This document shows, one piece after another, positions 31,771 to 40,687 of a stretch of DNA of 64,000 bases. The stretch lies in the NCBI GenBank assembly GCA_934233735.1, contig CAKQGQ010000010.1:1-64000 (forward strand), in the 5' to 3' direction. Origin of the DNA: an uncultured Clostridia bacterium. Its GTDB lineage: Bacteria; Bacillota; Clostridia; Peptostreptococcales; Anaerovoracaceae. Made by a program: the position numbers and the translations under genes. The notes beneath the pieces are model-generated. The model was not told the DNA's origin, did no database searches, and saw nothing but the letters and a program-made list of their open reading frames with translations. Positions within the stretch are counted from its first letter, which is position 1. Every line of letters begins with the position of its first letter.

Positions 31771-32186
31771 CAGTACACCTTCCTATACTGCTCAAACGAC
31801 AGCGAATAATTGATGTTTCCGGCGCGGTCCATCGACCAACTGAATGTCTCGCAGGACATTAGCCGGTTAAAAACTTCCTTGCCGTTTTTCCGCGTGATTA
31901 CGACGCGCATCGGCTTTCGGTCGCGGCGGTTATTACGGAAAAACCGCACATACTCCATGGGGTCTTTGTAGGTTCCTTGGTGCCATGCGGTTTTTACTGG
32001 CGGGAAAAACGAGTCCAGTGTGATGGATGCCAGCGGCTCCGGTCCGAGCGTTTTCGTCTGGCCGTATTTTGCGCTGTCGTGGTTTTCAGCGGTCGAGCTG
32101 CCGTAATCAATATTTAGCCCGTCCGCCGGGACGAAAGGAAGCTGCACAATCTTTTTATTGTTGTCTATCGATACTGTCATCTTCAT
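31770..32186 (-). CDS. Tail protein in the XkdP position
   Basis: 138 residues. An N-terminal strand region (IVQLPFVPADGLNIDYGSST) followed by KPMRVVITRKNGKEVFNRLM and a final SFSWSMD-like strand resemble the N-terminal domain of XkdP-type proteins, but the LysM domain usually at the end is missing. It lies between tape measure and hub genes, the position of XkdP. Confidence 0.7.
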   Translation of the reverse strand: MKMTVSIDNNKKIVQLPFVPADGLNIDYGSSTAENHDSAKYGQTKTLGPEPLASITLDSFFPPVKTAWHQGTYKDPMEYVRFFRNNRRDRKPMRVVITRKNGKEVFNRLMSCETFSWSMDRAGNINYSLSFEQYRKVY

Positions 32187-32197
32187 GTTCTGCCTCC

Positions 32198-33874
32198 TTA
32201 GGTGTTGTCAATTGCCGCAAGAACACGGTCTGCGATGTACTCGCCCGTCTCTTCCATGTATTGTTCATTTCCGATTACGTTTCCTTGCACGGTGAGGTAG
32301 ACTGTGACGGATTTTCCGCCGAGAGATTTCCCTGCTTTATCCGCCGGAATGATTCGTGTTCCGGACGGCAGGATTGCCTCTTCAGGGCCGATTTCATTAA
32401 ATCCGGTCAGCCCGCCCGCGAAGTAGGTCGTTCCGAGGGCTTTGTTTCGGCCTTTGGTTCGGTTGGTGGACTCATGTGGTCTTCCGGATGTGCCTTTGTT
32501 TTCGTTTACATTGACATCTACAGACTTGCCGCCGAAGCTGAACAGCTTCTTTAGCTTATCTATAATCGTTTTTACAACCGCAATCGTCGCCTGTACTTTT
32601 GCTTTGAGATTCAGGAACGCGCCCACCACCGTTTTCACGATGAATGAGGCTACTTTTTTCAGAATCTCCCAGAGTTTATTGACAATATTTCTGAATTTTT
32701 CGCTGCGCTGATACAGCGTTACGAATGCCGTCACTAAAATGCCGATAGCAACCGCTACTAAGAGAATCGGGTTTGCCGACAGGAGCCCTTTTATCAGTCC
32801 GCCTGACTTCGCAATCGTGCGAATGTTTAAATTCAAGTCGAGCAGTCCTTTTTTGACTTTCATTATTCCGTTATACGCAAGTAGCGTAGAGTAAAAGCCT
32901 GCAATGATCGGGATGGCCGCTTTGGCGACTTTCTTTATCGTATCAAAGTTTTCGGAAATCCATTTGATGGCGTTCCCGACCTTATCGCCGAAAGTTGCGC
33001 CCCAGCCCTTGGCTTTTTCCTCCAGCTTTCCGAGTGCTTCGGTTGCTTTATTCAAGAGCGGAAGCACTTTGCCGGCGAACGAGTTCTTATTGTCCGCAGA
33101 GCCGATGAAATTCGCCCCGATTCGCGATACCGCCGCCTTCATGTTTGAGATTGCGCCTGTTATCGTTTTCGATCCGATTTCCTTTGCGGCGCCGCCGATA
33201 TTCTTTCGGACGGCTTTTTGGAATGTCGAAAGGCTGATTTCGCCGTCCTTTGCCATGTCAAAGACTTTTTCGGCCGTGGTGCCGATTTCTTTGGCTAAGT
33301 ACTGATAGATTGGAACGCCACGCTCCGAGAGCTGCGTCAGTACCTCGTTGTTTGCCGTGCCGCGCGTTGCAACCTTGTTGAAAATGGAGCCCATTTCGTC
33401 CATCTCGATTCCGGCAACTGCTGCGGCATCAGCTACAGATGACAGGTATTTCTCCAGTGCCTTTCCGGGCTTGATTCCGGCAGCAACCGCCGATGCGGCC
33501 GTGGTTGCAGCAGCGTCCATGCCGTACGCGGTTCCTTTTACAGACGCAAGGGCGTTGTCCATGATTTTCGACACATCTTTTGCGCTGTTTCCGATTGCTT
33601 CAAGCTTTACTTTAGCGTTATCGATCTGCACCATGCGCGTCCATCCTTTGGATAGTGCCATTCCGGCAAACGCCGCGGTAGTTGCCGCCGCGACGCCTGC
33701 CACACGCTTTCCGAACTTAGTGAGCTTCGTCATGCCGGTATCGGTCATCTTCGTTAGGCTTTTCTGCGCCAGCGCGACTTCCTGCTGGAACTTTTTCGTT
33801 CCTTTTTGGGCAGTGAACAGCGGCTTGGTGAATTCGTCTTTTAATTTCAGAACTACATACGCTTTCTTAGCCAT
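32198..33874 (-). CDS. Tail tape measure protein
   Basis: 558 residues. A helical N-terminal region (KFQQEVALAQKSLTKMTDTG) leads into the TIGR02675-like segment ALEKYLSSVADAAAVAGIEM and LTQLSERGVPIYQYLAKEIG, which is diagnostic. Hydrophobic stretches lie at about 325-345 and 365-395 (ANPILLVAVAIGILVTAFVT). It sets tail length; at roughly 1.5 angstrom per residue this suggests a short tail of about 80 nm. AAAGGAGG precedes the ATG. Confidence 0.92.
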   Translation of the reverse strand: MAKKAYVVLKLKDEFTKPLFTAQKGTKKFQQEVALAQKSLTKMTDTGMTKLTKFGKRVAGVAAATTAAFAGMALSKGWTRMVQIDNAKVKLEAIGNSAKDVSKIMDNALASVKGTAYGMDAAATTAASAVAAGIKPGKALEKYLSSVADAAAVAGIEMDEMGSIFNKVATRGTANNEVLTQLSERGVPIYQYLAKEIGTTAEKVFDMAKDGEISLSTFQKAVRKNIGGAAKEIGSKTITGAISNMKAAVSRIGANFIGSADNKNSFAGKVLPLLNKATEALGKLEEKAKGWGATFGDKVGNAIKWISENFDTIKKVAKAAIPIIAGFYSTLLAYNGIMKVKKGLLDLNLNIRTIAKSGGLIKGLLSANPILLVAVAIGILVTAFVTLYQRSEKFRNIVNKLWEILKKVASFIVKTVVGAFLNLKAKVQATIAVVKTIIDKLKKLFSFGGKSVDVNVNENKGTSGRPHESTNRTKGRNKALGTTYFAGGLTGFNEIGPEEAILPSGTRIIPADKAGKSLGGKSVTVYLTVQGNVIGNEQYMEETGEYIADRVLAAIDNT

Positions 33875-33897
33875 TCTGCACTCGCCTCCTTTTGTTC

Positions 33898-34023
33898 ATA
33901 ATAAATTTGCATTGCTGCGTAATAAAAAGCCTTATCGGCTGTGGATAAGGCTGTCAGTTCGTCTAATGTATGTCCGCGCAGGATGTAGAAGCCAATCATG
34001 GCGGCTTCGTCATCCTGCTCCAT
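33898..34023 (-). CDS. 41-residue second tail-assembly chaperone
   Basis: Begins MEQDDEAAMIGFYILRGHTL and ends AAMQIY. The ATG overlaps the stop of the XkdN-like gene (TGATG), so it is translated by coupling. A small ORF between XkdN and tape measure is normal for this tail type; in related phages it is made by frameshift or as a separate gene. Too short for most gene finders. Confidence 0.7.
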
Positions 34024-34415
34024 CAGTTTTTTACATTCTGGCCGAGGTCTTTTAAGTCATACATCTCAAGAATGAACTCAGCGAGTTTGTTTATCTCGCC
34101 GAGACTATCGTCCAGAATCTCGGTTACGATGTCGTACGGCTCTACACAGCCGTACGCTTCCTGCAGCTCTTTGTCCTGCAGAATCGGTACTGATTCGTAA
34201 ATCAGCTGTTTATACAGTTCTAAGCCGCCTTCTGCGCTTTCCTCGTCTGCCATGTCGAGGATTTCGCAGATTCGAGTGAGTTTGTGTTTTTTAACAAGCA
34301 AATTCTCTCCCAAAACTTTGGAACTATATTCCCGATACTTCGTCTTGTCGTCTCTTTTCTGTGCGCGTGCAAGAAGAGACTCTTTCGTCGCGCGTTTCAT
34401 TTTTTTCTTTGCCAT
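34023..34415 (-). CDS. Tail-assembly chaperone, XkdN-like
   Basis: 130 residues, with basic start (AKKKMKRATKESLLARAQKR) and an acidic helical end. The position between tail tube and tape measure genes and the motif VTEILDDSLGEINKLAEFIL fit XkdN. It should hold the tape measure during tail assembly. Confidence 0.8.
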   Translation of the reverse strand: MAKKKMKRATKESLLARAQKRDDKTKYREYSSKVLGENLLVKKHKLTRICEILDMADEESAEGGLELYKQLIYESVPILQDKELQEAYGCVEPYDIVTEILDDSLGEINKLAEFILEMYDLKDLGQNVKN

Positions 34416-34423
34416 GTTTCCTC

Positions 34424-34861
34424 CTAGTCAATTAAATCAAGTGGCAGGAAATCTGCGAACTTGAACGGCACTTCCTCTTCCATTAGCGTCTTTTGCTCAA
34501 AATTCAGTAATGTCAGTTCATCGAGTGTAACTTCATTGAACTGAATTCTCTCGGCGCCTTGACTCGCAGGGTCTTCCAACTTTCCGACAATCATGATTTC
34601 AGGAACCCTGCCTTTTTTGACCTCTTTGTAGACAAGGGCTGTTATAGAGCTGTCCACTTTATGGAATACCATTGTGCCGCTTCCTGCATATCCTGTGAAC
34701 TTCTGATGCTCGCCCGGGTCTTCTGCGACATCAACCTGCTCGTAATTCAGGGTTAGCTTAGCTTCAAATTTTTTGATGTTTGCAGCTTTATTCCCGTTAA
34801 TCCAAACCGTCCCGAAGGTTCCGTTGATAACATCGTTTGCTTGCATTTTTTTCTTAAACAT
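34424..34861 (-). CDS. Tail tube protein, XkdM-like
   Basis: 145 residues. Opens KMQANDVINGTFGTVWINGN, the recognisable XkdM start, with AKLTLNYEQVDVAEDPGEHQ and later PEIMIVGKLEDPASQGAERI. It forms the inner tube under the contractile sheath. Directly follows the sheath gene, as in PBSX. Confidence 0.92.
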   Translation of the reverse strand: MFKKKMQANDVINGTFGTVWINGNKAANIKKFEAKLTLNYEQVDVAEDPGEHQKFTGYAGSGTMVFHKVDSSITALVYKEVKKGRVPEIMIVGKLEDPASQGAERIQFNEVTLDELTLLNFEQKTLMEEEVPFKFADFLPLDLID

Positions 34862-34871
34862 CGCTTACCTC

Positions 34872-35921
34872 CTAGTTCATACAGATGTTGAATGTCAAAT
34901 CTTCGATTGCGTCCAAAATCTGAATGTTTGCCTTTACGAATACATAGCTCTTGTACGGGTTTTTCTTTACGGTCAGGTCGTCCCAGTCCATAGCCTCCGT
35001 CTTTCCGCCTGCTACAATCGCCTTTCGCTGTGCGTCAACATCGATTTCGGCCAGATTCTGATAATCAGGATTTAAGACACCTTCTGCCGCGAGTCGGCGG
35101 AAATAGTTGTTGACCGCCGCAACGAAAATGCTTTGGTTGTCGAGCGAGTTCTTGTATTTCCCAAGGTAGTAATTCTTAAAGGTCTCCATGATGTCCTCAC
35201 GGATCATGTCCATTGCTTCCACGATGGTGATTTTCTTAAAGTCATCAAGTACGGCTGTCGTGGCGCTGTTTACCGCGCGAGCAATTTTTACGTTGCCATA
35301 GTCGTTAATCAGTACTAAGTTTCCGGCATCGATTACAGTGTCGATGTTTTCCACATCGTCCACCGATTTCAGGTCGGTAAGCTCGTAATAGGTGGCGGAG
35401 CGGTCCATTCCAAGCCCTGCAAAAAGTCCTGCGAGGCGCGGAAGATATTTGTTTCCGGTAAGCTCTGTTCCATCTGTTTTCACCGCCTTTATGTTCTTTA
35501 AGTTCACGACATGCATGTCATCCGGCGTTGACGCTCCGGAGACCACCGCCTTCACGCGCAGCGATGTGTTAGTCGCGTTTCGCGCGGACACATAGGCGAT
35601 TAAATCCGTCTGCGTGCTGTTTAAGTGGCACACCCAGTTGAATTTCAGCGCATCAAGTGTCGCTTTCACGTCGTCAATACTTTCTTCAGCTCCAAGCCTT
35701 ACAGCATAGAGCTTGTTTGCGCCTGCGTCAAGTGCAGACTGTAAAAGAGCGGTATTTTCTACCGTCCAATCGTTTGTGATTTCCGCCGCAGTTTTATACT
35801 CGTGCAGCGTTGTGGTCTTTGTCGCGTCGGTCAAAATCACGCACACAACTCCGCGTGCGCTTCGTAATACCGCAGTATTCGCCTTCGTCACGAATTCCAC
35901 TACAACATTTGGTAATCCCAT
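34872..35921 (-). CDS. Contractile tail sheath protein (XkdK-like)
   Basis: 349 residues. The N-terminal strand (VVVEFVTKANTAVLRSARGV), central AAEITNDWTVENTALLQSAL and the C-terminal NPYKSYVFVKANIQILDAIE with final DLTFNI are characteristic of phage tail sheaths. The presence of this gene shows the phage is a myovirus. Shorter than XkdK of PBSX, lacking much of the protruding domain, as in many Clostridia phages. Confidence 0.93.
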   Translation of the reverse strand: MGLPNVVVEFVTKANTAVLRSARGVVCVILTDATKTTTLHEYKTAAEITNDWTVENTALLQSALDAGANKLYAVRLGAEESIDDVKATLDALKFNWVCHLNSTQTDLIAYVSARNATNTSLRVKAVVSGASTPDDMHVVNLKNIKAVKTDGTELTGNKYLPRLAGLFAGLGMDRSATYYELTDLKSVDDVENIDTVIDAGNLVLINDYGNVKIARAVNSATTAVLDDFKKITIVEAMDMIREDIMETFKNYYLGKYKNSLDNQSIFVAAVNNYFRRLAAEGVLNPDYQNLAEIDVDAQRKAIVAGGKTEAMDWDDLTVKKNPYKSYVFVKANIQILDAIEDLTFNICMN

Positions 35922-35931
35922 TTCATACCTC

Positions 35932-36351
35932 CTAATTTACTTCGAGTTCTTCCATGTTCGGATAGCCGCTTTCCGTGTCGACGCTTTGGTACATTTCAAA
36001 GTTGAAGCTCATAACGAGTACATCGTCGTCAACTTCAAAATCCACCTCGTCAATCGGCACTGCGAAAGTTTCTGTTACAAAAATGCGAAAAAGGAACAGC
36101 TGCGATAGCTGTTCCTGCATGTCAATCAGTTCCTGCTGGTTAAGGTTTTCATCGCTCGGGAAATAATAGACGCGGATTTCTCCCCGGTCTCTGATGAAAT
36201 CGGGCTTTCCGTCTCTGCTTGCGGTGTGCCTTATGAAAAAGCACTTTTTTCCAAAATCTTCGGTTTTGTCCGTAGACCAAACTTTAACATTTGGAAAATT
36301 CGCCTTCAGTTTTTTCGTTATTGCCTTTATTAAATCTGCAACTGTTATCAT
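35932..36351 (-). CDS. Tail terminator-like protein (DUF6838-type)
   Basis: 139 residues. Opens MITVADLIKAITKKLKANFP and has the region FFIRHTASRDGKPDFIRDRG followed by RIFVTETFAVPIDEVDFEVD, a pattern of phage tail terminator/connector proteins. It lies between the gp10-like gene and the sheath gene, the usual place. Confidence 0.75.
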   Translation of the reverse strand: MITVADLIKAITKKLKANFPNVKVWSTDKTEDFGKKCFFIRHTASRDGKPDFIRDRGEIRVYYFPSDENLNQQELIDMQEQLSQLFLFRIFVTETFAVPIDEVDFEVDDDVLVMSFNFEMYQSVDTESGYPNMEELEVN

Positions 36352-36779
36352 TTCTCAAGCTCCTTTATGATGAAATCCATCAGCTCACCTTCCACATCGC
36401 CTTCAAATCTGTTTTGCCACTCGCTCAGAGCGTTATTCATAACCTCGAAGGCTTTTACGCGCCCAATCTTGACCTTGTTCGGTCTATGACCTACCAGAGC
36501 GTGTCCTAATTCAATTAGGTGATTGTGCGGCGCACGGTTATATACCCTGACATTGTAGTCAGAATCCGACCATTCGTAGACCTGCCGCCCTGCCGCAAAC
36601 CCCCTTAGGTAGTTTCCGGTGATTTTCCTGACGGCAGTCTTGGCTTTATCCTTCACATAATTGCGGAATTTTCGCGCTTCCGCTTTCATGAATTTTTCCG
36701 TTTCTTTTGGAAACGCCTTCATGATGCTCGTGATGCCTTTCGACAGGTCGCCTTCAATTCTCATTTCACTTTGGCTCAT
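36348..36779 (-). CDS. HK97 gp10-like neck/tail completion protein
   Basis: 143 residues. The region KAEARKFRNYVKDKAKTAVR, then RVYNRAPHNHLIELGHALVG, is the conserved part of the HK97 gp10 family (PHxxLxExGH). It overlaps neighbours by 1 and 4 bases. It joins the head and tail. Confidence 0.88.
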   Translation of the reverse strand: MSQSEMRIEGDLSKGITSIMKAFPKETEKFMKAEARKFRNYVKDKAKTAVRKITGNYLRGFAAGRQVYEWSDSDYNVRVYNRAPHNHLIELGHALVGHRPNKVKIGRVKAFEVMNNALSEWQNRFEGDVEGELMDFIIKELEK

Positions 36780-37123
36780 CAGATCACCTCCTGCGCATAT
36801 ATCGTTGTGAACCGCTCGGTTCTGACCGGTGGCAGGATATAGTTAATGTCCAGCCTGTGTTTCGTACCGAAGCAGTCCATCCACAGAATCCAGCAGCCGG
36901 GTGTGATATCTATAGTCGTTTCGCTGCGAACGGTCACCGTGTGCGTGGTTTTTGACAGTATTGTGTCTGCGGGTCTTCCGGTCAGGAGCGAGCCGGTTCG
37001 CGGCTCGACTTTTGCCCATGCTTTTTTGATTAGCCTTTCAACCGGCTGGTCCTGCCCCAGTTTATTTTCTTCGGTGTCGAATTTCCAAAACTCCACGCGT
37101 TCATCTAACTGCCCTGCGTTCAT
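36779..37123 (-). CDS. Head closure protein (SPP1 gp16/HK97-type adaptor)
   Basis: 114 residues. Opens MNAGQLDERVEFWKFDTEEN, the recognisable start of phage head-tail adaptors, with KAWAKVEPRTGSLLTGRPAD and a C-terminal YAQEVI. It seals the portal after packaging. Overlaps the connector gene by 4 bases. Confidence 0.85.
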   Translation of the reverse strand: MNAGQLDERVEFWKFDTEENKLGQDQPVERLIKKAWAKVEPRTGSLLTGRPADTILSKTTHTVTVRSETTIDITPGCWILWMDCFGTKHRLDINYILPPVRTERFTTIYAQEVI

Positions 37124-37428
37124 CCGCTCACCCCCGGAAAGTCACTGCTTAATGCGATGTGGTTTAAAAGTTCATTGGCCGACAATGGAATGTTCTCAAG
37201 GCTTTTTTCTGACACCGCGCCGCGATTATCGTACCAGTGAACGACGATCTGCTTAATTGTGAGCCAGTAAAGCTGCGACTTCGGCTCGCCGTTTTCCACT
37301 TCAAACCGTTTCCCGGTTGCCGATTCTGCGAGCTGAACCGCAGCGTCAAAGAGCGGCTCCGTCACCGGATCACCGCTCTGAATTTTTGCATACTCCTCAA
37401 GGTCACTTCTCATCTTGTCCGCTAACAT
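37120..37428 (-). CDS. Head-tail connector/DNA packaging adaptor (gp6/gp15-like)
   Basis: 102 residues. Short helical protein (DLEEYAKIQSGDPVTEPLFD then LYWLTIKQIVVHWYDNRGAV) with the YDNR motif of head-tail connectors, and a proline-rich end. It follows the capsid gene, where the connector is expected. Confidence 0.85.
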   Translation of the reverse strand: MLADKMRSDLEEYAKIQSGDPVTEPLFDAAVQLAESATGKRFEVENGEPKSQLYWLTIKQIVVHWYDNRGAVSEKSLENIPLSANELLNHIALSSDFPGVSG

Positions 37429-37441
37429 ATCTTATCCTTTC

Positions 37442-38659
37442 TTAGCCGGTTTGCTGCGTCTTTACGTCCTTTTTGATGATGAGAACGCCGCTTGGATCAA
37501 GCAGCTTTCCGTCTGCGATCATCATGATCTTCTGCTTTTCCTGATTCGTGTCGTGGTCAGACCATCTTACCGTTCTCATTTCCATGTTGGAGTTGATTGC
37601 GTAATCCTTGAGGTTCGCGAAGATTGCAATTACATCTCCCTTCGCCGCATCGTCGAAGTTAGCGATTACATCTACCTCTACAGTCTCGACACCTTTTCCG
37701 CTGAATCTGTAGTTTTCGCCTCCGTCAATTCCGTAGTTGACCCTTCCGATCGGCTGTCCGGTTGTATCTACCATGCCGTCAATATAGGAGTCGAAAGTTC
37801 CCTGCGCCATGATGAATTCGCCCTTTCTGTAGGCTTTTTTCATCTTTGCAAATACTTTCTTTTTCCATGTTGCCCAGCTTGAAATTTCCTCTTCAGTGAG
37901 GGTGATTACGTTAGCAGTCGGCACACGGGAGTCCTTAGTGATGCCTAAAGGCTGGCCGCTTCCGGTGCCGTTGATGATTGCCTTGTCGATTGCTTCTGCC
38001 ATCGCTTCTACTGCCAATCTGATGAATTCGTTCTTGAATTCTTCGAGAGTTACAACAGAAGCAAGCAGCGTCATCGCGATTTTGCATTCAAGTCCGTGAT
38101 AGCTGAATGTTACTTTCGTGTTTGCCTGGACTTTCTGGTCGTCCGATGCGCCCTCTCCTACCCAGCTTGCCGTCGGCTTCAGGGAGAGGATTGGAACTTC
38201 CACACCGCCCTGAATATTGAGCTTTCTAACCTTGGCATAAAGGTTGCCGTAGGCCTTCATTTCGCGAATGATCTCTTTTACGAGTGTTGTCGGAATGAGC
38301 GCTGATACATCGCTTACTCCACTTTTTGCCGCTGCGTTTTGGAACTGTTCCGGAATCGGTGTGTTTTTTTGAACATAATCCATGAATGCTCTTTCGTATT
38401 CTTCGGTCGCAAAGATGTCTTTCGCTTCCGGCTGCTTGCTATTCAGTACCTTTTCTCCGTCATCGATGAGCCCGCTCGGCTTTGCGATTACCTTCGAGTT
38501 GAGCGCTTCAAAGTCCGCTCTTGCTTTGGCTTCCTCTTCATGGTTTGCGTCGAGGTCTTTCACCTCCTGCATCTTGGCTGTAGCTTCCTGCAGCTTTCCC
38601 TCTTCAATCAGGACGTTTGCTTCATCAAGTAACTGTTTTCTTTTTTCTTCGTATCCCAT
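37442..38659 (-). CDS. Major capsid protein, HK97 fold
   Basis: 405 residues. The first 110 form a coiled-coil scaffold-like delta domain (EEKRKQLLDEANVLIEEGKL). The capsid core has LIPTTLVKEIIREMKAYGNL, VGEGASDDQKVQANTKVTFS and NGTGSGQPLGITK, all typical of HK97 gp5 capsids. The delta domain would be cut off by the adjacent ClpP-type protease. A ribosome site GGAGG precedes the ATG. Confidence 0.95.
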   Translation of the reverse strand: MGYEEKRKQLLDEANVLIEEGKLQEATAKMQEVKDLDANHEEEAKARADFEALNSKVIAKPSGLIDDGEKVLNSKQPEAKDIFATEEYERAFMDYVQKNTPIPEQFQNAAAKSGVSDVSALIPTTLVKEIIREMKAYGNLYAKVRKLNIQGGVEVPILSLKPTASWVGEGASDDQKVQANTKVTFSYHGLECKIAMTLLASVVTLEEFKNEFIRLAVEAMAEAIDKAIINGTGSGQPLGITKDSRVPTANVITLTEEEISSWATWKKKVFAKMKKAYRKGEFIMAQGTFDSYIDGMVDTTGQPIGRVNYGIDGGENYRFSGKGVETVEVDVIANFDDAAKGDVIAIFANLKDYAINSNMEMRTVRWSDHDTNQEKQKIMMIADGKLLDPSGVLIIKKDVKTQQTG

Positions 38660-38689
38660 TTTTTCCTCCTGTGGATTCTTTTGATTGAG

Positions 38690-39436
38690 TTATAACGTTT
38701 CACCCTGTGCGTACTGCGGCGGGCGGTATAAATTTAAAAGCTCCAGTTCGGCTTTCGCCGCCTCCAGAGCTTTCTCATTCCTTGTGTTTTTCATTTTTTC
38801 CGGCATATCCAAAAATTTGAACATGAACTCGCTTTCGGTGGCTACTGCGGCGACTGACTCCTCTTCGATGTTGAAATAGGTTTTTGCCGTGTCGCTTGTG
38901 AGCCATGTTTCGGCGTTTACGATTTCTTCGATTGCCTCTGATGTTACGCTTGACAGCTTTCTCGAATTATAGACCTGCATAATGCATTTTTGGATTTCAT
39001 CAAGCTGCGCTGCCATTTCGCGCATTTCGGCTGCGTTATATCCGCCGTACAAGCAGATCATCGGGCTATGGACCATCATTGCAGATCCTGTCCGCATTAC
39101 GATTCTGTCTCCTGCCATTGCGATTACGGACGCGATGGATGCGGCCACGCCGTCAATGTAGACCGTCACATTTCCGTCGTAATTTTTCAGCATGTTGTAG
39201 ATTGCGATTCCAGCGAACACGGAGCCGCCGTTTGAGTTGATGTGGACGTTGATGTCTTTTCCGTCTGCGTCTTTGATGAAATCTTTGATCGCGCCCGGAT
39301 ATTTGTCCTCTTTATCCCATGCGCCCCACCACGAGGACACGATGTCGCCGTAGATATACAGGTCAACGCTTGTCTCGGTGGCATTCTTGGGCGTCATAAG
39401 GCTTCTTAAGTTGTCGTTTATAAAAGTCTTTGCCAT
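38690..39436 (-). CDS. Head maturation protease, ClpP-like
   Basis: 248 residues with the ClpP fold pattern: VHINSNGGSVFAGIAIYNML, catalytic Ser in DGVAASIASVIAMAGD (about 110) and His in SAMMVHSPMICLYG (about 132). It cleaves the capsid delta domain during maturation. Lies between portal and capsid genes as usual. Confidence 0.93.
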   Translation of the reverse strand: MAKTFINDNLRSLMTPKNATETSVDLYIYGDIVSSWWGAWDKEDKYPGAIKDFIKDADGKDINVHINSNGGSVFAGIAIYNMLKNYDGNVTVYIDGVAASIASVIAMAGDRIVMRTGSAMMVHSPMICLYGGYNAAEMREMAAQLDEIQKCIMQVYNSRKLSSVTSEAIEEIVNAETWLTSDTAKTYFNIEEESVAAVATESEFMFKFLDMPEKMKNTRNEKALEAAKAELELLNLYRPPQYAQGETL

Positions 39437-39437
39437 G

Positions 39438-40679
39438 CTATCTCCCTTCTATCAGTCTGTTGATTGTTTTGATTATCTCCGCATCGTTTTCCGGGTTCTT
39501 TCCGGTTATCTTCGATGTCAGATTCTTGATTTGGTTTACAACTGCCGTATCCAGTCGTCTGATAGCTTCATCGCCGCCGTCGATTGGCGACAGGTTGAAT
39601 ATGCTTCGCCACTCATTCGGCGTGAGGGCTCCGCGGTCTACCATCTGGACAAGCTGCATCTTCGTACTAAACGAGGCGTGCGAAAGCCCGTATGCCTCAA
39701 AAACAATTCGGTTTCCGGTACCGCGCTCTCTTCTTGTGAAGATTTTCCGTGTGAACTCATCCTGCAGCTGTTTGACATCCGGCTCGATTTCTGCTTCGTA
39801 GTAGGAGTTCCACTGGTCTTCTGTCGGCTTTGATGTCACGATTTCGTCGTTCGTGTTAAAAATCTTGTAGACTCTGTTTGTTACGCGTTCGATGATTGCG
39901 GCGTTCGGGACGTAGTCTTCGGGCTTGACCTGCGTCAGCTCCGCTTTGGAGTCGATTGCCGCCACGCCGAGATTGTTAGCCTCTTCAATGTTCATGTAAT
40001 TTCTGACGAAATCTTCCGCGTACTTCTTGATGTCTTCGCCCTTCAGGCCTTGTGTGATTTTCAAGATCCACCTGATTATCGCGGAATTCTTTATCGCTGC
40101 CACCAGTCCGCGGTCAATCGTATAGATTTCTTCCATCAGGGGCTGAAGTGCCGGCACGATGGAGTCTCCGAAGACGTCCTGCTCGCCATAGTCGCCCCGA
40201 AGGTGTATTAAGTTTGAATACCGGAAGACCGGCATGGTTCCGTTGTTTAGGTAAAAACGAATGCCAAGCTCGCCATCGGCAAGCCACACACTCTCAGCGC
40301 CTGCGGCTGGAACAGGATATAGCGCTTCCGGGAGCCCGTCCTGATTTCGCGCGATAAAAATAAAGGCGTTCCCGTTGAGCTTTAACGAGATCGCCGTTTT
40401 TTCAATCAGCTTTTGAAATGTCATGACTGGGTTCGGTTCTTCCAGTAGGAACCGGATGTATGCGTGCGGATTAACCTGAATCTTCCGCACGCCGTTTATT
40501 TCGGTTTCAACGATGTGCTTCGCAACTGTTTTTCCCAAGCCCTTTACGTATGGCCTCAGGCAGCTTCGCACAAGGTCTGACTGATAGACCTTGCCATCGT
40601 AAGCAAAGTATCCGTTGTTTGCCATGGTAATCATTTTGAATACGTTTTTTTCTGTTTTGTCTCTCTTGAAAAATCCCAT
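39438..40679 (-). CDS. Portal protein, HK97-type
   Basis: 413 residues from the ATG at 40677-40679; the longer ORF runs over the terminase end and is rejected. Typical motifs are DLVRSCLRPYVKGLGKTVAK, YIRFLLEEPNPVMTFQKLIE, LNGNAFIFIARNQDGLPEAL and YGLSHASFSTK near 355. It forms the DNA entry ring of the head. Confidence 0.93.
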   Translation of the reverse strand: MGFFKRDKTEKNVFKMITMANNGYFAYDGKVYQSDLVRSCLRPYVKGLGKTVAKHIVETEINGVRKIQVNPHAYIRFLLEEPNPVMTFQKLIEKTAISLKLNGNAFIFIARNQDGLPEALYPVPAAGAESVWLADGELGIRFYLNNGTMPVFRYSNLIHLRGDYGEQDVFGDSIVPALQPLMEEIYTIDRGLVAAIKNSAIIRWILKITQGLKGEDIKKYAEDFVRNYMNIEEANNLGVAAIDSKAELTQVKPEDYVPNAAIIERVTNRVYKIFNTNDEIVTSKPTEDQWNSYYEAEIEPDVKQLQDEFTRKIFTRRERGTGNRIVFEAYGLSHASFSTKMQLVQMVDRGALTPNEWRSIFNLSPIDGGDEAIRRLDTAVVNQIKNLTSKITGKNPENDAEIIKTINRLIEGR

Positions 40680-40687
40680 TTTTTCTC

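Noticed and set aside
37415..37882. Plus-strand ORF over the capsid gene
   Set aside because: Antisense shadow without ribosome site; the capsid frame is unambiguous.
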